Origin: Oscillospiraceae bacterium
GTDB lineage: Bacteria > Bacillota > Clostridia > Oscillospirales > Acutalibacteraceae
NCBI GenBank assembly: GCA_025757685.1
Contig: CP107220.1
Span: forward strand, 1,881,501 to 1,945,500
Direction: 5' to 3'
DNA length: 64,000 nucleotides
In this document: positions 22,545-31,296 of the stretch, in pieces
Numbering within the stretch: position 1 is the stretch's first letter
Layout: each line of letters starts with the position of its first letter
Made by a program: the position numbers and the translations under genes
The notes under the pieces: model-generated
Told to the model about the DNA's origin: nothing
Seen by the model: only the letters and a program-made list of their open reading frames with translations
Databases searched by the model: none

Positions 22545-23657
22545 ATGAAATTCACCTGCAACGCCAGAGAACTGAATACCGCCTGCAATAATGTGATGCG
22601 CGCAGTCAGTACCAAAATGACCGTACCCACCATTGAGGGTATCTTAATGGAATGCGGCAGCGATACGCTGAGCCTCACCGGCTATGACTTTGAATTTGGC
22701 ATCAACACCACCCTGCAAGCCAGCGTTACCGAACCGGGTGCCATAGTGATCAATGCCAAAGTGCTTTGCAATATCATTAAGGAATTGACGGCAGAGACGG
22801 TGACCTTTGACATCAGCGGCACCTCTGTTTCCATTATTTGTGGCGCTGCCCAATATGCCATTACCGGTATTGACGCAGACGATTATCCGGAACTGCCCAG
22901 CGTCAGCGGCGGCTATCCTCTGTTCTTAAATCAGAACCTGTTGCAAAAGATGGTACAGCAGACGCTGTTTGCGGTGGCAGACAGCGAAGCCTCTAAGCCG
23001 GTGCACACAGGGCTTAAATTTGAAATGAGCCTGAACCAGCTGCGCCTGATCGGCGTAGACGGCTACCGTTTGGCCATTCGCACGGAAACCGTAAAATATG
23101 ACGGTGAGGATATTAGTTTTATCGTACCCAAAAAGACAGTACGGGAGCTGATCAAGCTGCTGAACCCGGAGGAGGACGAAAATATTTCCGTTTCCGTAGG
23201 TAAGCGTCATATTGTATTTGAAGTGGGGCAGTACAGCATTATCAGCCGGTTGCTGGAAGGCGAATTCTTAGATTATAACGCCGCAGTGCCTAAAAGCAGT
23301 AACACCACGGTACTTATTAACACCGAGGATGCCATTCACTGCATTACCAGTACCATTCCGGTCATTGAAAATAACCAAAAGAACCCCATTCGCTGCCTGT
23401 TTGATGCAGACGAAATGCGAGTATCCACTGTGTCCGGCCTGGGCCGGGTGGTAAACTACACCCACGCCAATGTAAGCGGCGATCGGGTGGAAATCGGCTT
23501 TAACTCCAAATATGTGCTGGATGCACTGAACGCCGCAGACACCGATCAGGTACGCATTGAGTTGTCCGGCCCGGTTAGCCCGGTAAAGGTGCTGCCTATG
23601 ACCGACGACAGCTTCCTGTTCTTGGTGCTGCCTATGAGGCTGAAAAATGAAGCTTAA
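22545..23657 (+). CDS. dnaN: DNA polymerase III beta sliding clamp
   Basis: DnaN forms the ring that tethers polymerase III to DNA. The 370-residue chain shows the three clamp domains in order. It starts MKFTCNARELNTACNNVMRA, has GIDADDYPELP in the middle, DGYRLAIRTETV, and ends with the typical LPMTDDSFLFLVLPMRL motif that forms the protein-binding cleft. The ATG follows GGAGGGAG. The stop overlaps yaaA by 11 bases. Confidence 0.98.
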   Translation: MKFTCNARELNTACNNVMRAVSTKMTVPTIEGILMECGSDTLSLTGYDFEFGINTTLQASVTEPGAIVINAKVLCNIIKELTAETVTFDISGTSVSIICGAAQYAITGIDADDYPELPSVSGGYPLFLNQNLLQKMVQQTLFAVADSEASKPVHTGLKFEMSLNQLRLIGVDGYRLAIRTETVKYDGEDISFIVPKKTVRELIKLLNPEEDENISVSVGKRHIVFEVGQYSIISRLLEGEFLDYNAAVPKSSNTTVLINTEDAIHCITSTIPVIENNQKNPIRCLFDADEMRVSTVSGLGRVVNYTHANVSGDRVEIGFNSKYVLDALNAADTDQVRIELSGPVSPVKVLPMTDDSFLFLVLPMRLKNEA

Positions 23658-23889
23658 TGTAAATATCAAACCCCACCGGCAAGAGACGGTGACCATCAGT
23701 ACCCCCTTTATCCGGCTGGACGCGCTGCTGAAATTCAAAGGCGAAGCGGAAACCGGCGGCCAGGCCAAGCAAATGATCCAGGACGGACTGGTGAAAGTGA
23801 ATGGGGAAACCTGTACCGCAAGAGGCAAAAAAATTAAGCCCGGCGATGTGGTGGTCATCCACGGCACCGATTTTACCATACAGCAATGA
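23647..23889 (+). CDS. yaaA: S4-domain protein YaaA (RlbA)
   Basis: This 80-residue RNA-binding protein of the S4 fold lies at its usual place between dnaN and recF. The S4 core is TPFIRLDALLKFKGEAETGGQAKQMIQDGLV (about 19-49), with VNGETCTARGKKIKPGDVV following. In Bacillus the family is implicated in ribosome biogenesis. It overlaps dnaN by 11 bases and recF by four (ATGA). Confidence 0.93.
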   Translation: MKLNVNIKPHRQETVTISTPFIRLDALLKFKGEAETGGQAKQMIQDGLVKVNGETCTARGKKIKPGDVVVIHGTDFTIQQ

Positions 23890-24977
23890 AGATAGAACGC
23901 ATGGGTATTGACGCCTACCGCAATCTGGAACACCTGGTGTTGGATTTTGACGATGTAAATGTGATCTACGGTGAAAATGCCCAGGGTAAGACCAATTTGA
24001 TTGAAGCGGTGTACCTATTTACCGGTGCTAAAAGTTTTCGTGGCGCCCGGGACGGCGAGCTGGTACAGTTTGGCAAAGAACAGGCACAGCTGCAAATTCA
24101 TTTTGTCAGCGGTAATCGACCCCAAACGGCCATGTTACAGATCAAAAAACGCCGCAGCGCCACCTTAAACGGCATTGCCAAGACCTCTGCCGCCGCACTG
24201 GGGGAGGAGATCAAGGCGGTGGTGTTCAGTCCCGCCCATTTGACCATGATTAAAGACGGCCCGGCAGAACGGCGCAAGTTTTTAGATCTTGCTCTGTGCC
24301 AAATCCGTACAGGATATAAAAAATTGCTCAGCGACTACAACCGCAGTTTGGCCCAGCGAAATATGCTGTTGCGAGATATTGCGGCAGGTAAAATGAGCGC
24401 CGACACCCTGTTTATTTGGGACGGCAACCTGGCTCGTGCCGGGGCAAAGATCATTTATCAGCGCCGTGCTTATGTGGCTGCGCTGGAAGAACCGCTTTCC
24501 CGTATTCACACCGGTCTGTCCGGCGGGCGGGAGCAGATCGGCGCCCGACTGCAAGGCGCCTTTGATTACGGTGATTTGGCCGTAGAAGAACTGGAACGGC
24601 GGCTGCTCTCTTTGCTGGAAAGTGCCCGCAGCGAGGATATTTACCACCGGGCCACTACCGTTGGCCCCCACAGGGATGATCTGGATATTACCTTAAACGG
24701 TATCTCTGCCCGAAAGTACGGCAGTCAGGGGCAGCAGCGCAGTTGTGTGCTCTCCCTAAAACTGGCGGAGGCAGAAATTCTGCAACAAAAAACAAATGAA
24801 GCCCCTATTGCCCTACTGGACGATGTAATGAGCGAGCTGGACGAAGGGCGGCAAGATTATATTCTCAACCACATGAAGGGTATGCAGTTGTTTATCACCT
24901 GCTGTGATGCGGGCACCATCTTGCGTGGCACCCGGGGCAAAACCTTTCATATTGAAAACGGCAAGGTGGTGAACTGA
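23886..24977 (+). CDS. recF: DNA replication and repair protein RecF
   Basis: RecF is an SMC-like ATPase that helps load RecA at gaps. The 363-residue protein has Walker A YGENAQGKTNLIEA near residue 30 and Walker B PIALLDDVMSELD late in the chain, with the signature SQGQQRS before it. Length is normal. It starts inside the yaaA stop and ends overlapping the remB start (TGATG). Confidence 0.97.
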   Translation: MKIERMGIDAYRNLEHLVLDFDDVNVIYGENAQGKTNLIEAVYLFTGAKSFRGARDGELVQFGKEQAQLQIHFVSGNRPQTAMLQIKKRRSATLNGIAKTSAAALGEEIKAVVFSPAHLTMIKDGPAERRKFLDLALCQIRTGYKKLLSDYNRSLAQRNMLLRDIAAGKMSADTLFIWDGNLARAGAKIIYQRRAYVAALEEPLSRIHTGLSGGREQIGARLQGAFDYGDLAVEELERRLLSLLESARSEDIYHRATTVGPHRDDLDITLNGISARKYGSQGQQRSCVLSLKLAEAEILQQKTNEAPIALLDDVMSELDEGRQDYILNHMKGMQLFITCCDAGTILRGTRGKTFHIENGKVVN

Positions 24978-25210
24978 TGCTCCTGCACATTGGCGGCGAC
25001 ACAGTGGTGCGTACCGGCGATATTATTGGTATTTTTGATATGGATACCTCCACGGTAGGTAAGGCCACCCGAGATTTTTTAACCAGGGCAGAGCAGCAAA
25101 AGCGGGTACAGTATGTAAATTACGACCTGCCCAAAAGCTATGTGCTTACCAAAGAGACGGTGTATATCAGTCCCCTGAATGTAAGCACTCTGATCAAACG
25201 ATGGAAATAA
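24977..25210 (+). CDS. remB: RemB-family (DUF370, YaaB) protein
   Basis: The 77-residue product is of the DUF370 family. Its members in Bacillus (RemA/RemB) influence biofilm and osmotic genes; RemA is a DNA-binding activator. It begins LLHIGGDTVVRTGDIIGIFD and ends NVSTLIKRWK. It starts on the recF stop codon, its conserved place before gyrB. The DNA-binding role is inferred from RemA. Confidence 0.9.
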   Translation: MLLHIGGDTVVRTGDIIGIFDMDTSTVGKATRDFLTRAEQQKRVQYVNYDLPKSYVLTKETVYISPLNVSTLIKRWK

Positions 25211-25240
25211 CCCATTTTCGATAGAATACGGACACAGGCA

Positions 25241-25285
25241 CCGCACCTGCCCACAGTGCGGAGAACGCCTTTGTGGGCAGAAAGG
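25241..25285 (+). promoter_or_regulatory. Competing hairpins / possible pseudoknot before gyrB
   Basis: CCGCAC (25241-25246) pairs with GTGCGG (25256-25261). The nine-base loop between them, CTGCCCACA (25247-25255), is fully complementary to TGTGGGCAG (25272-25280), which abuts the gyrB ribosome site AAAGG (25281-25285). Either the two hairpins alternate or they form an H-type pseudoknot that affects gyrB translation. Confidence 0.6.
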
Positions 25286-25293
25286 CAGAAGTT

Positions 25294-27252
25294 ATGGCTG
25301 AAGAAGAAAAGACTGTTTTGGAAGAAGCGGATATGGACACCGTTGTAACGGAAGAATATTCCGCAAAAGATATTCAGGTGCTGGAGGGCCTGGAGGCCGT
25401 CCGCAAGCGCCCGGGTATGTATATCGGCTCCACCGGCCCCCGAGGTCTGCACCACCTGGTGTATGAGATCGTAGACAACTCCATTGACGAGGCACTGGCC
25501 GGGGTCTGCACCCACATTGAGACGGAGATTTTGCCTGGTAATGTGATTAGCGTGCGGGATAACGGCCGTGGTATTCCCACCGGCATTAACGAAAAGACCG
25601 GTCTGCCTGCTGTAACAGTGGTGCTCACCGTGCTCCACGCCGGCGGTAAGTTCGGCGGCTCCGGCTATAAAGTATCCGGCGGTCTGCACGGCGTAGGCTC
25701 CTCTGTGGTAAATGCCCTGTCCCAGTGGCTGGAGGTAGAGGTGACCCAGAACGGCCATGTGTACGCCCAGCGCTTTGAGCGAGGCAAACCGGTAGACGAC
25801 CTGCATATTATTGCCGATCGGGAGGGGCACGGCACCCTCATTCGCTTCCAGGCGGACCCGGAGATTTTCTCCGAGACCACCGAGTACGAGTACGATGTAC
25901 TGGCCCGCCGTCTGCGGGAGCAGGCGTTCCTGAACGCCGGGCTGTCCATTACGCTGACGGATAAGCGAGGCGAAGAGCCGGTAGCCGAGAAATTCTGCTA
26001 CGAGGGCGGTATTCGGGAATTTGTAAAGTACATCAACACCACCCGGGGACTAAACCCCATTCAGGACGAAGTGATCCACATCTCCACGACCAAGGACGAC
26101 CGCAGTGCAGAGGTGGCGCTGTGCTATACGGACAGCTACAATGAGACCCTGCTGTCCTTTGCCAACAACATAAATACCATTGACGGCGGTACCCACGAGA
26201 CCGGGTTCAAAACCGCCCTGACCCGGGTATTTAACGACTACGGCAAAAAATTTAATATTCTGAAAGAAAATGACAAGAAGCTCTCCGGCGACGATGTGCG
26301 CGAGGGGCTGACTGCCGTCATCAGCGTGAAGCTTACCGAGGCCCAGTTTGAAGGCCAGACCAAGGGCAAGCTGGGCAATACGGACATTACCGGCCTGGTC
26401 AGCTCCTTGGTATATGACAAACTGATGACCTATTTTGAGGAGAACCCGGCGGTAGCCAAGGCGCTGCTGTCCAAGTCCCTGGACGCTTCTCGCGCCAGAG
26501 AGGCGGCCCGCAAGGCCAGAGATAATGCCCGTAATAAGACCGGGCTGGAAAGCAGCAAGCTGCCGGGCAAGCTGGCGGACTGCTCCTCCAACGACCCCTC
26601 CCTGTGCGAAATTTACATCGTCGAGGGTGATTCCGCCGGCGGCTCCGCCAAGGACGGACGGGACCGTGCCCATCAGGCCATTCTGCCCCTTTGGGGTAAA
26701 ATGCTGAATGTGGAAAAGGCACGGCTGGACAAGGTTTACGGCAACGAAAAGCTGATGCCTGTGGTGACCGCGCTGGGCACCGGCATCGGCGAGGACTTTG
26801 ACATTACCAAGCTGCGCTACCACAAGATCGTGATTATGGCCGATGCGGATGTGGACGGCGCGCATATTCGTACCCTGCTGCTGACCTTCTTCTTCCGCTA
26901 TATGAAGCCCTTAGTTGAGGGCGGCTACATTTACCTGGCCCAGCCCCCGCTGTTTAAGGTGCAAAAGGGCAAAAAATTCAAGTATGCCTTTAGCGACGAG
27001 GAGCGGGACCGGCTCATTGAAGAAATGGGCGGCCAGTGCGACATTCAGCGATACAAAGGTTTGGGTGAGATGGACCCGGAGCAGCTGTGGGAGACCACCA
27101 TGGATCCGGAATTTCGCATTATGCTGCGGGTGACCGTAGAGGACGCCCAGCAGGCGGACGAAACATTCTCTATTTTAATGGGCGATAATGTTGAACCCCG
27201 CCGTGAATTCATTGAAAAGAATGCAAAATATGTACAGAATTTGGACATTTAA
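25294..27252 (+). CDS. gyrB: DNA gyrase subunit B
   Basis: GyrB is the ATPase half of gyrase, which introduces negative supercoils. With ATG at 25294 it has 652 residues. The GHKL motifs are EIVDNSIDEA, DNGRGIPTG and the GGLHGVGSSVVNAL loop. The Toprim domain has VEGDSAGGSAKDGRDR, and DADVDGAHIRTLLLTFFFR carries the metal Asp-x-Asp. It ends KYVQNLDI as most GyrB do. A GTG 21 bases earlier is possible, but AAAGG fits the ATG better. The last codons lie in a 79-bp sequence repeated downstream. Confidence 0.98.
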   Translation: MAEEEKTVLEEADMDTVVTEEYSAKDIQVLEGLEAVRKRPGMYIGSTGPRGLHHLVYEIVDNSIDEALAGVCTHIETEILPGNVISVRDNGRGIPTGINEKTGLPAVTVVLTVLHAGGKFGGSGYKVSGGLHGVGSSVVNALSQWLEVEVTQNGHVYAQRFERGKPVDDLHIIADREGHGTLIRFQADPEIFSETTEYEYDVLARRLREQAFLNAGLSITLTDKRGEEPVAEKFCYEGGIREFVKYINTTRGLNPIQDEVIHISTTKDDRSAEVALCYTDSYNETLLSFANNINTIDGGTHETGFKTALTRVFNDYGKKFNILKENDKKLSGDDVREGLTAVISVKLTEAQFEGQTKGKLGNTDITGLVSSLVYDKLMTYFEENPAVAKALLSKSLDASRAREAARKARDNARNKTGLESSKLPGKLADCSSNDPSLCEIYIVEGDSAGGSAKDGRDRAHQAILPLWGKMLNVEKARLDKVYGNEKLMPVVTALGTGIGEDFDITKLRYHKIVIMADADVDGAHIRTLLLTFFFRYMKPLVEGGYIYLAQPPLFKVQKGKKFKYAFSDEERDRLIEEMGGQCDIQRYKGLGEMDPEQLWETTMDPEFRIMLRVTVEDAQQADETFSILMGDNVEPRREFIEKNAKYVQNLDI

Positions 27253-27301
27253 TTGCAAGTAAACGCCTACCCCGGCGGGGTTCAAACGACGCTCCGCAGG
27301 C
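27223..27301 (+). repeat. Direct repeat, copy A (includes the gyrB 3' end)
   Basis: This 79-base stretch starting GCAAAATATGTACAGAATTT spans the last nine codons, the stop codon of gyrB and 49 bases beyond. It is identical to 27397-27475. Confidence 0.95.
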
Positions 27302-27323
27302 CGGCGCAGCCGGGCTGCGGGAG

Positions 27324-27342
27324 AACGCTCCGGTGGAGCGTT
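27324..27342. other. Perfect hairpin between the gyrB direct repeats
   Basis: AACGCTCC-ggt-GGAGCGTT. The 95-base segment between the repeats (27302-27396) has no gene. Confidence 0.6.
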
Positions 27343-27396
27343 TGATAGCGGCGTGCACCAACTGTGCTGTGGCAAAAGCCCCCTGCCGGATCAAAG

Positions 27397-27475
27397 GCAA
27401 AATATGTACAGAATTTGGACATTTAATTGCAAGTAAACGCCTACCCCGGCGGGGTTCAAACGACGCTCCGCAGGC
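27397..27475 (+). repeat. Direct repeat, copy B
   Basis: Identical to 27223-27301 at an offset of 174 bases, then diverging at once (CTGGCGCGTTAGCGCGACTG). Copy B still encodes the gyrB tail codons but has no gene in front. Confidence 0.95.
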
Positions 27476-27535
27476 TGGCGCGTTAGCGCGACTGAGAGAT
27501 TCAATCACATCTTCTCCCAAACAAAGGAGAACACC

Positions 27536-28048
27536 ATGACCACATTTGAATTCAAAATGACGCCACGGGCGTATTACGCCGGGTGGCGGGTGCTGCAACG
27601 GCAGAAGCTGCGGCTGCAATGGGTGTTTTGCGCCCTGTGTGCGGTGCTGGCAGTGGCGGGTATTTTGCTGTATTTTCTGCTGCAAGATGTGGAAGAGACG
27701 GCAATACTCCCGGCGCTGAGCGGTATTGTAGCAGCCATGGCTGTGCTGCTGCCCTGTGTGCGGCGCAGTTCCGTGCTGCGGGAGTTTGGCAACTCTCCCA
27801 CACTGACCCAGCCCTTTACCCTCCGGCTGGAGGAGCAGGCGCTGCAGGTGTGGAGCAAATTTGAGCAGTACACCCTGCCTTGGCAGGGGATCACCTACGC
27901 CAAGGAGACCAAGGACTATATTATTCTCATCGGGTGCTACCGAATGGGGCTGTTTGTGATTGAAAAAGCAGACTGTGACCCGGCGGATCTGAACGCACTG
28001 CTCAGCGCCCTGCACGAGAAGGCACCGGCCTTTGGAGGTGCAAAATGA
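27536..28048 (+). CDS. YcxB-like membrane protein 1
   Basis: The 170-residue product has a short N part (TFEFKMTPRAYYAGWRVLQRQ), two membrane helices (about 30-50 and 57-77) and a soluble tail. The tail resembles the YcxB C-terminal beta domain: LRLEEQALQVWSKFEQYTLPWQGITYAKETKDYIILI. The family has no established function. The ATG follows AAAGGAG. It overlaps the next, related gene by four bases. The pair splits gyrB from gyrA, which are usually adjacent. Confidence 0.75.
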   Translation: MTTFEFKMTPRAYYAGWRVLQRQKLRLQWVFCALCAVLAVAGILLYFLLQDVEETAILPALSGIVAAMAVLLPCVRRSSVLREFGNSPTLTQPFTLRLEEQALQVWSKFEQYTLPWQGITYAKETKDYIILIGCYRMGLFVIEKADCDPADLNALLSALHEKAPAFGGAK

Positions 28049-28569
28049 TCGAAGTAAACTACTGCTTAAACGCGGCGGATTTTGCCGATATGGCGGCGTT
28101 GCGCCGGCGGCTGACCCGCACGACCCCCATTCTCTTTTTTGCAGCTGTTGGATTTGGCTGTGCGGTGGCGGGTTTTAGCGCCCGGTCCCACCGGCCTGCC
28201 GTTGCGCTGGCGGCCTGTTTGCCCTTGTTGGCCATGGGCGTTCTGCTGCTGTGCCGCGAACCTGTATCTCGGCGGATGTATACCCGCCTGTGCAAGGCAC
28301 ATCCGTCCCTGACTGCGCCGGTGCAAATGCGCATTACCGGCACGGAGGTGGAGTGGACCATGCCCGGCGAAAAGCCGGATCAGTGCGAAATTCACGCGGT
28401 GTACCCTATGGCCATGTTTGGCGCCGTATTTGAGACCGGGCGGCTGTTTGCCTTTGCCATTCCCGGCACCGTTACGCTGCTGCTGCCCAAGCGGGCACTG
28501 CCGGAGAGCGAACTGCCCCGGCTGCGGGAAATGCTGGAAAACACCGCTTATTATAAATTGACCAAGTAA
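28045..28569 (+). CDS. YcxB-like membrane protein 2
   Basis: This 174-residue paralogue-like neighbour of the previous protein has the same plan. It has an N part with EVNYCLNAADFADMAALRRR, two hydrophobic helices (about 28-46 and 52-69), then a beta-rich tail (VQMRITGTEVEWTMPGEKPD; AFAIPGTVTLLLPKRAL). Similarity is in layout rather than close sequence, so it may be a diverged partner forming a hetero-oligomer; this is inference. It starts inside the previous stop and ends 42 bases before gyrA, so it should be expressed with gyrase. Confidence 0.65.
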   Translation: MIEVNYCLNAADFADMAALRRRLTRTTPILFFAAVGFGCAVAGFSARSHRPAVALAACLPLLAMGVLLLCREPVSRRMYTRLCKAHPSLTAPVQMRITGTEVEWTMPGEKPDQCEIHAVYPMAMFGAVFETGRLFAFAIPGTVTLLLPKRALPESELPRLREMLENTAYYKLTK

Positions 28570-28610
28570 AACCTGCCGGGCTGCGGCCCGTATTTAGGAG
28601 ATGAATGCCA

Positions 28611-31124
28611 ATGGATAACAATGAGATCCGGTATGACAATCAAAAGATCGTAGATGTAGAGATTAACAAAGAGGTGCGCAAGGCCTTTTTGGACTACTCT
28701 ATGAGCGTGATCGTCAGCCGCGCCCTGCCGGATGTGCGGGACGGGCTGAAGCCGGTACACCGCCGTATTCTTTACACCATGTTTGAGAACAACCTGTACC
28801 CGGATCGGGCGTACAGAAAGTGTGCAGACACCGTAGGTACCGTGCTGGGTCGTTACCACCCCCACGGTGACGCCTCTGTGTATGACGCCATGGTGCGACT
28901 GGCCCAAACCTTCTCCATGCGCTACACGCTGGTAGACGGTCACGGCAACTTTGGTACCGTAGACGGCGACCCGGCCGCTGCGTACCGATACACCGAGAGC
29001 CGAATGAGCAAGATCAGCATGAAAATGCTGCAAGATATTGACAAGGACACGGTGGATTTTGCCTCCAACTACGATGACCGACTGAAAGAGCCGGTGGTAC
29101 TGCCGGCCCGCTATCCCAATTTGCTGGTGAACGGCTCCAGCGGTATCGCCGTAGGTATGGCCACCAACATTCCGCCCCACAACCTGCGGGAAGTGATTGA
29201 CGGTATGTGTTGCCTGATCGACAACCCGGATGCCGGATTGCCGGAGCTGATGCAGCACATTAAAGGCCCGGACTTCCCCACCGCCGGTATCATTATGGGC
29301 GCTCGGGGTATTCGCCAGGCCTATGAGACCGGCCGGGGCAAGATCTATCTGCGTGCTCGGGCAGAGATTGTAGAGAGCAAGGGCGACCGCTACAAGATCG
29401 TGGTTACCGAGCTGCCCTACCAGGTGCGCAAGGCGGCGCTGATCGCCAGCATTGCCGAGTTGGCCCGAGACAAGAAGATCGAGGGCGTGGCGGACATTAA
29501 GGACTTCTCCTCCCGCAAAGGTATGCACATTGAGATCACCGTTAAGCGGGACGCCAATGCCCAGGTGGTGCTCAATAACCTGTACAAGATGACGCAAATG
29601 CAGGTAACCTTCGGTGTGATTATGTTGGCGCTGGTAGACGGCGTGCCCCGCATTCTTTCCCTGAAGGAAATGCTGCAAAATTACATCTCCTTCCAGGAAG
29701 AGATCATCACCCGCCGCACCCGCTATGATTTGAAGAAAGCCCAGGATCGCGCCCATATCTTAGAGGGTCTGGCCCGCGCCATTGATATTGTGGACGAGAT
29801 CATCGCCACCATTCGCGGCTGCAAAGGCGGCCAAGCCGAGGCCAAGCAGGAATTGATGGCCAAGTACGACTTTGACGAGCCACAGGCTGCGGCCATTGTG
29901 GCGTTCCGTTTGGGTCAGTTGGCCGGACTGGAAATTGAAAAGATCCGCAACGAGTTGGGCGAGCTGCACATCAAGATCGCCGATTATCAAGACATTCTCA
30001 GCAGTGAGACCCGGGTGTTGGAGATCGTAAAGGAAGAGGCTCGCGCCATCGGCGACAAATTCGGCGACGAACGGCGTACCGAGATTACCGCTGCCTCCGG
30101 CGATGTGGATGACGAGGACCTGATTCCGGTAGAGGACTGCATGCTCACCCTGACCACCATGGGGTATATGAAGCGCCAGACGGTAGATACTTATAAGGCA
30201 CAGAACCGCGGCGGCAAAGGCATTATGGGCATGAGCCGCAGAGAGGAAGATGTGGCCAAGACCATGTTTACCTGCTCCACCCACGACTACATTATGCTCT
30301 TTACCAACAAGGGCAAGGTGTTTAAGATGAAGGGATACGAGATCCCCGCCGCCTCCCGTACCAGCAAGGGCATGAATGTGGTGAACCTGCTGCCTTTGGA
30401 GAATGAGGAGCAGATCAGCGCTATGGTGCGGGTGCCGGACAGCGAAGAGCGCCAGTACCTGTGCATGGTTACCAAGAACGGTGTGATCAAGCGCACGGAG
30501 ATCAGCCAGTACGATCATATTCGCAAAACCGGCATTATCGCTATCAATTTGGACGAGGGCGACGAACTGAGCTGGGTGGAGATCACCGACGGCAACCGCA
30601 ATCTGATCGTGGCTACCCACGATGGTATGAGCATTTGCTTTAAGGAGAGCGACGCCCGTCTGATCGGCCGTACCGCCCGCGGCGTGCGCGCCATTCAGCT
30701 GGCAGAAGGCGACTATGTGGTTGGCTTTGCCGTGGCGCTGGAGGACACCCGCCTGCTCACCGTCAGCGAGACCGGCTACGGCCGCAAGAGCAACTTTGAC
30801 GACTACCGGGTGCAGTCCCGTGCCGGCAAGGGTTTGATCAACTACCATACCGAGACCTACGGCAAGGTGGCCATGATCGCCCCGGTGCGTGAGGATCAAG
30901 ATATTATTATGATCTCCCAGGAAGGCATTGTCATTCGCACCCCTGTGGATCAGATCTCTGCCTTTAAGCGCCCGGCCAAGGGCGTAAGGGTGATGCGTAC
31001 CACAGACGAGGACAAGGTGGTTACCCTGTCCGTGGTGGAGCACATGGAGCCGGAGAAAACGGACGACACCCCGGAGGGTGACGGCACAGAAACCCCGGCA
31101 TCTGCCCCGGAAACCGCAGAATAA
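28611..31124 (+). CDS. gyrA: DNA gyrase subunit A
   Basis: GyrA cuts and rejoins DNA in the gyrase heterotetramer. With ATG at 28611 (AGGAG ten bases upstream) it has 837 residues. The winged-helix region has the catalytic Tyr127 in RYTESRM, and the C-terminal beta-pinwheel has the GyrA box as QNRGGKG. The quinolone region reads HPHGDASVYD: Ala88 replaces the Ser found at the E. coli 83 position, with Ser at the next place, as in mycobacteria. The tail is acidic and Thr/Pro-rich. A six-base earlier ATG is too close to the ribosome site. Confidence 0.97.
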   Translation: MDNNEIRYDNQKIVDVEINKEVRKAFLDYSMSVIVSRALPDVRDGLKPVHRRILYTMFENNLYPDRAYRKCADTVGTVLGRYHPHGDASVYDAMVRLAQTFSMRYTLVDGHGNFGTVDGDPAAAYRYTESRMSKISMKMLQDIDKDTVDFASNYDDRLKEPVVLPARYPNLLVNGSSGIAVGMATNIPPHNLREVIDGMCCLIDNPDAGLPELMQHIKGPDFPTAGIIMGARGIRQAYETGRGKIYLRARAEIVESKGDRYKIVVTELPYQVRKAALIASIAELARDKKIEGVADIKDFSSRKGMHIEITVKRDANAQVVLNNLYKMTQMQVTFGVIMLALVDGVPRILSLKEMLQNYISFQEEIITRRTRYDLKKAQDRAHILEGLARAIDIVDEIIATIRGCKGGQAEAKQELMAKYDFDEPQAAAIVAFRLGQLAGLEIEKIRNELGELHIKIADYQDILSSETRVLEIVKEEARAIGDKFGDERRTEITAASGDVDDEDLIPVEDCMLTLTTMGYMKRQTVDTYKAQNRGGKGIMGMSRREEDVAKTMFTCSTHDYIMLFTNKGKVFKMKGYEIPAASRTSKGMNVVNLLPLENEEQISAMVRVPDSEERQYLCMVTKNGVIKRTEISQYDHIRKTGIIAINLDEGDELSWVEITDGNRNLIVATHDGMSICFKESDARLIGRTARGVRAIQLAEGDYVVGFAVALEDTRLLTVSETGYGRKSNFDDYRVQSRAGKGLINYHTETYGKVAMIAPVREDQDIIMISQEGIVIRTPVDQISAFKRPAKGVRVMRTTDEDKVVTLSVVEHMEPEKTDDTPEGDGTETPASAPETAE

Positions 31125-31178
31125 TAGACACTTAACCGTCTGTGTGTTCACAAAGCACAAGATTTTACAAATTTTTTA

Positions 31179-31207
31179 TTGTAATGACATAAAAAATGAA
31201 GTATAAT
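31179..31207 (+). promoter_or_regulatory. Promoter of the LCP gene
   Basis: TTGTAA, 17 bases, TATAAT, 89 bases before the ATG. Confidence 0.65.
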
Positions 31208-31296
31208 TGTGGCTATGCTTTGGGGCACACAGGCGCTTTTGTTTTTTGTGCTGTCGGTCCCAACGGAACTACCTGCAAAAAGAGGAGATCTTTTTC

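Noticed and set aside
31125..31296. tRNA or small stable RNA after gyrA
   Set aside because: No cloverleaf, T-loop or terminator could be found; the stretch is a promoter and leader. No tRNA was found elsewhere in the window.
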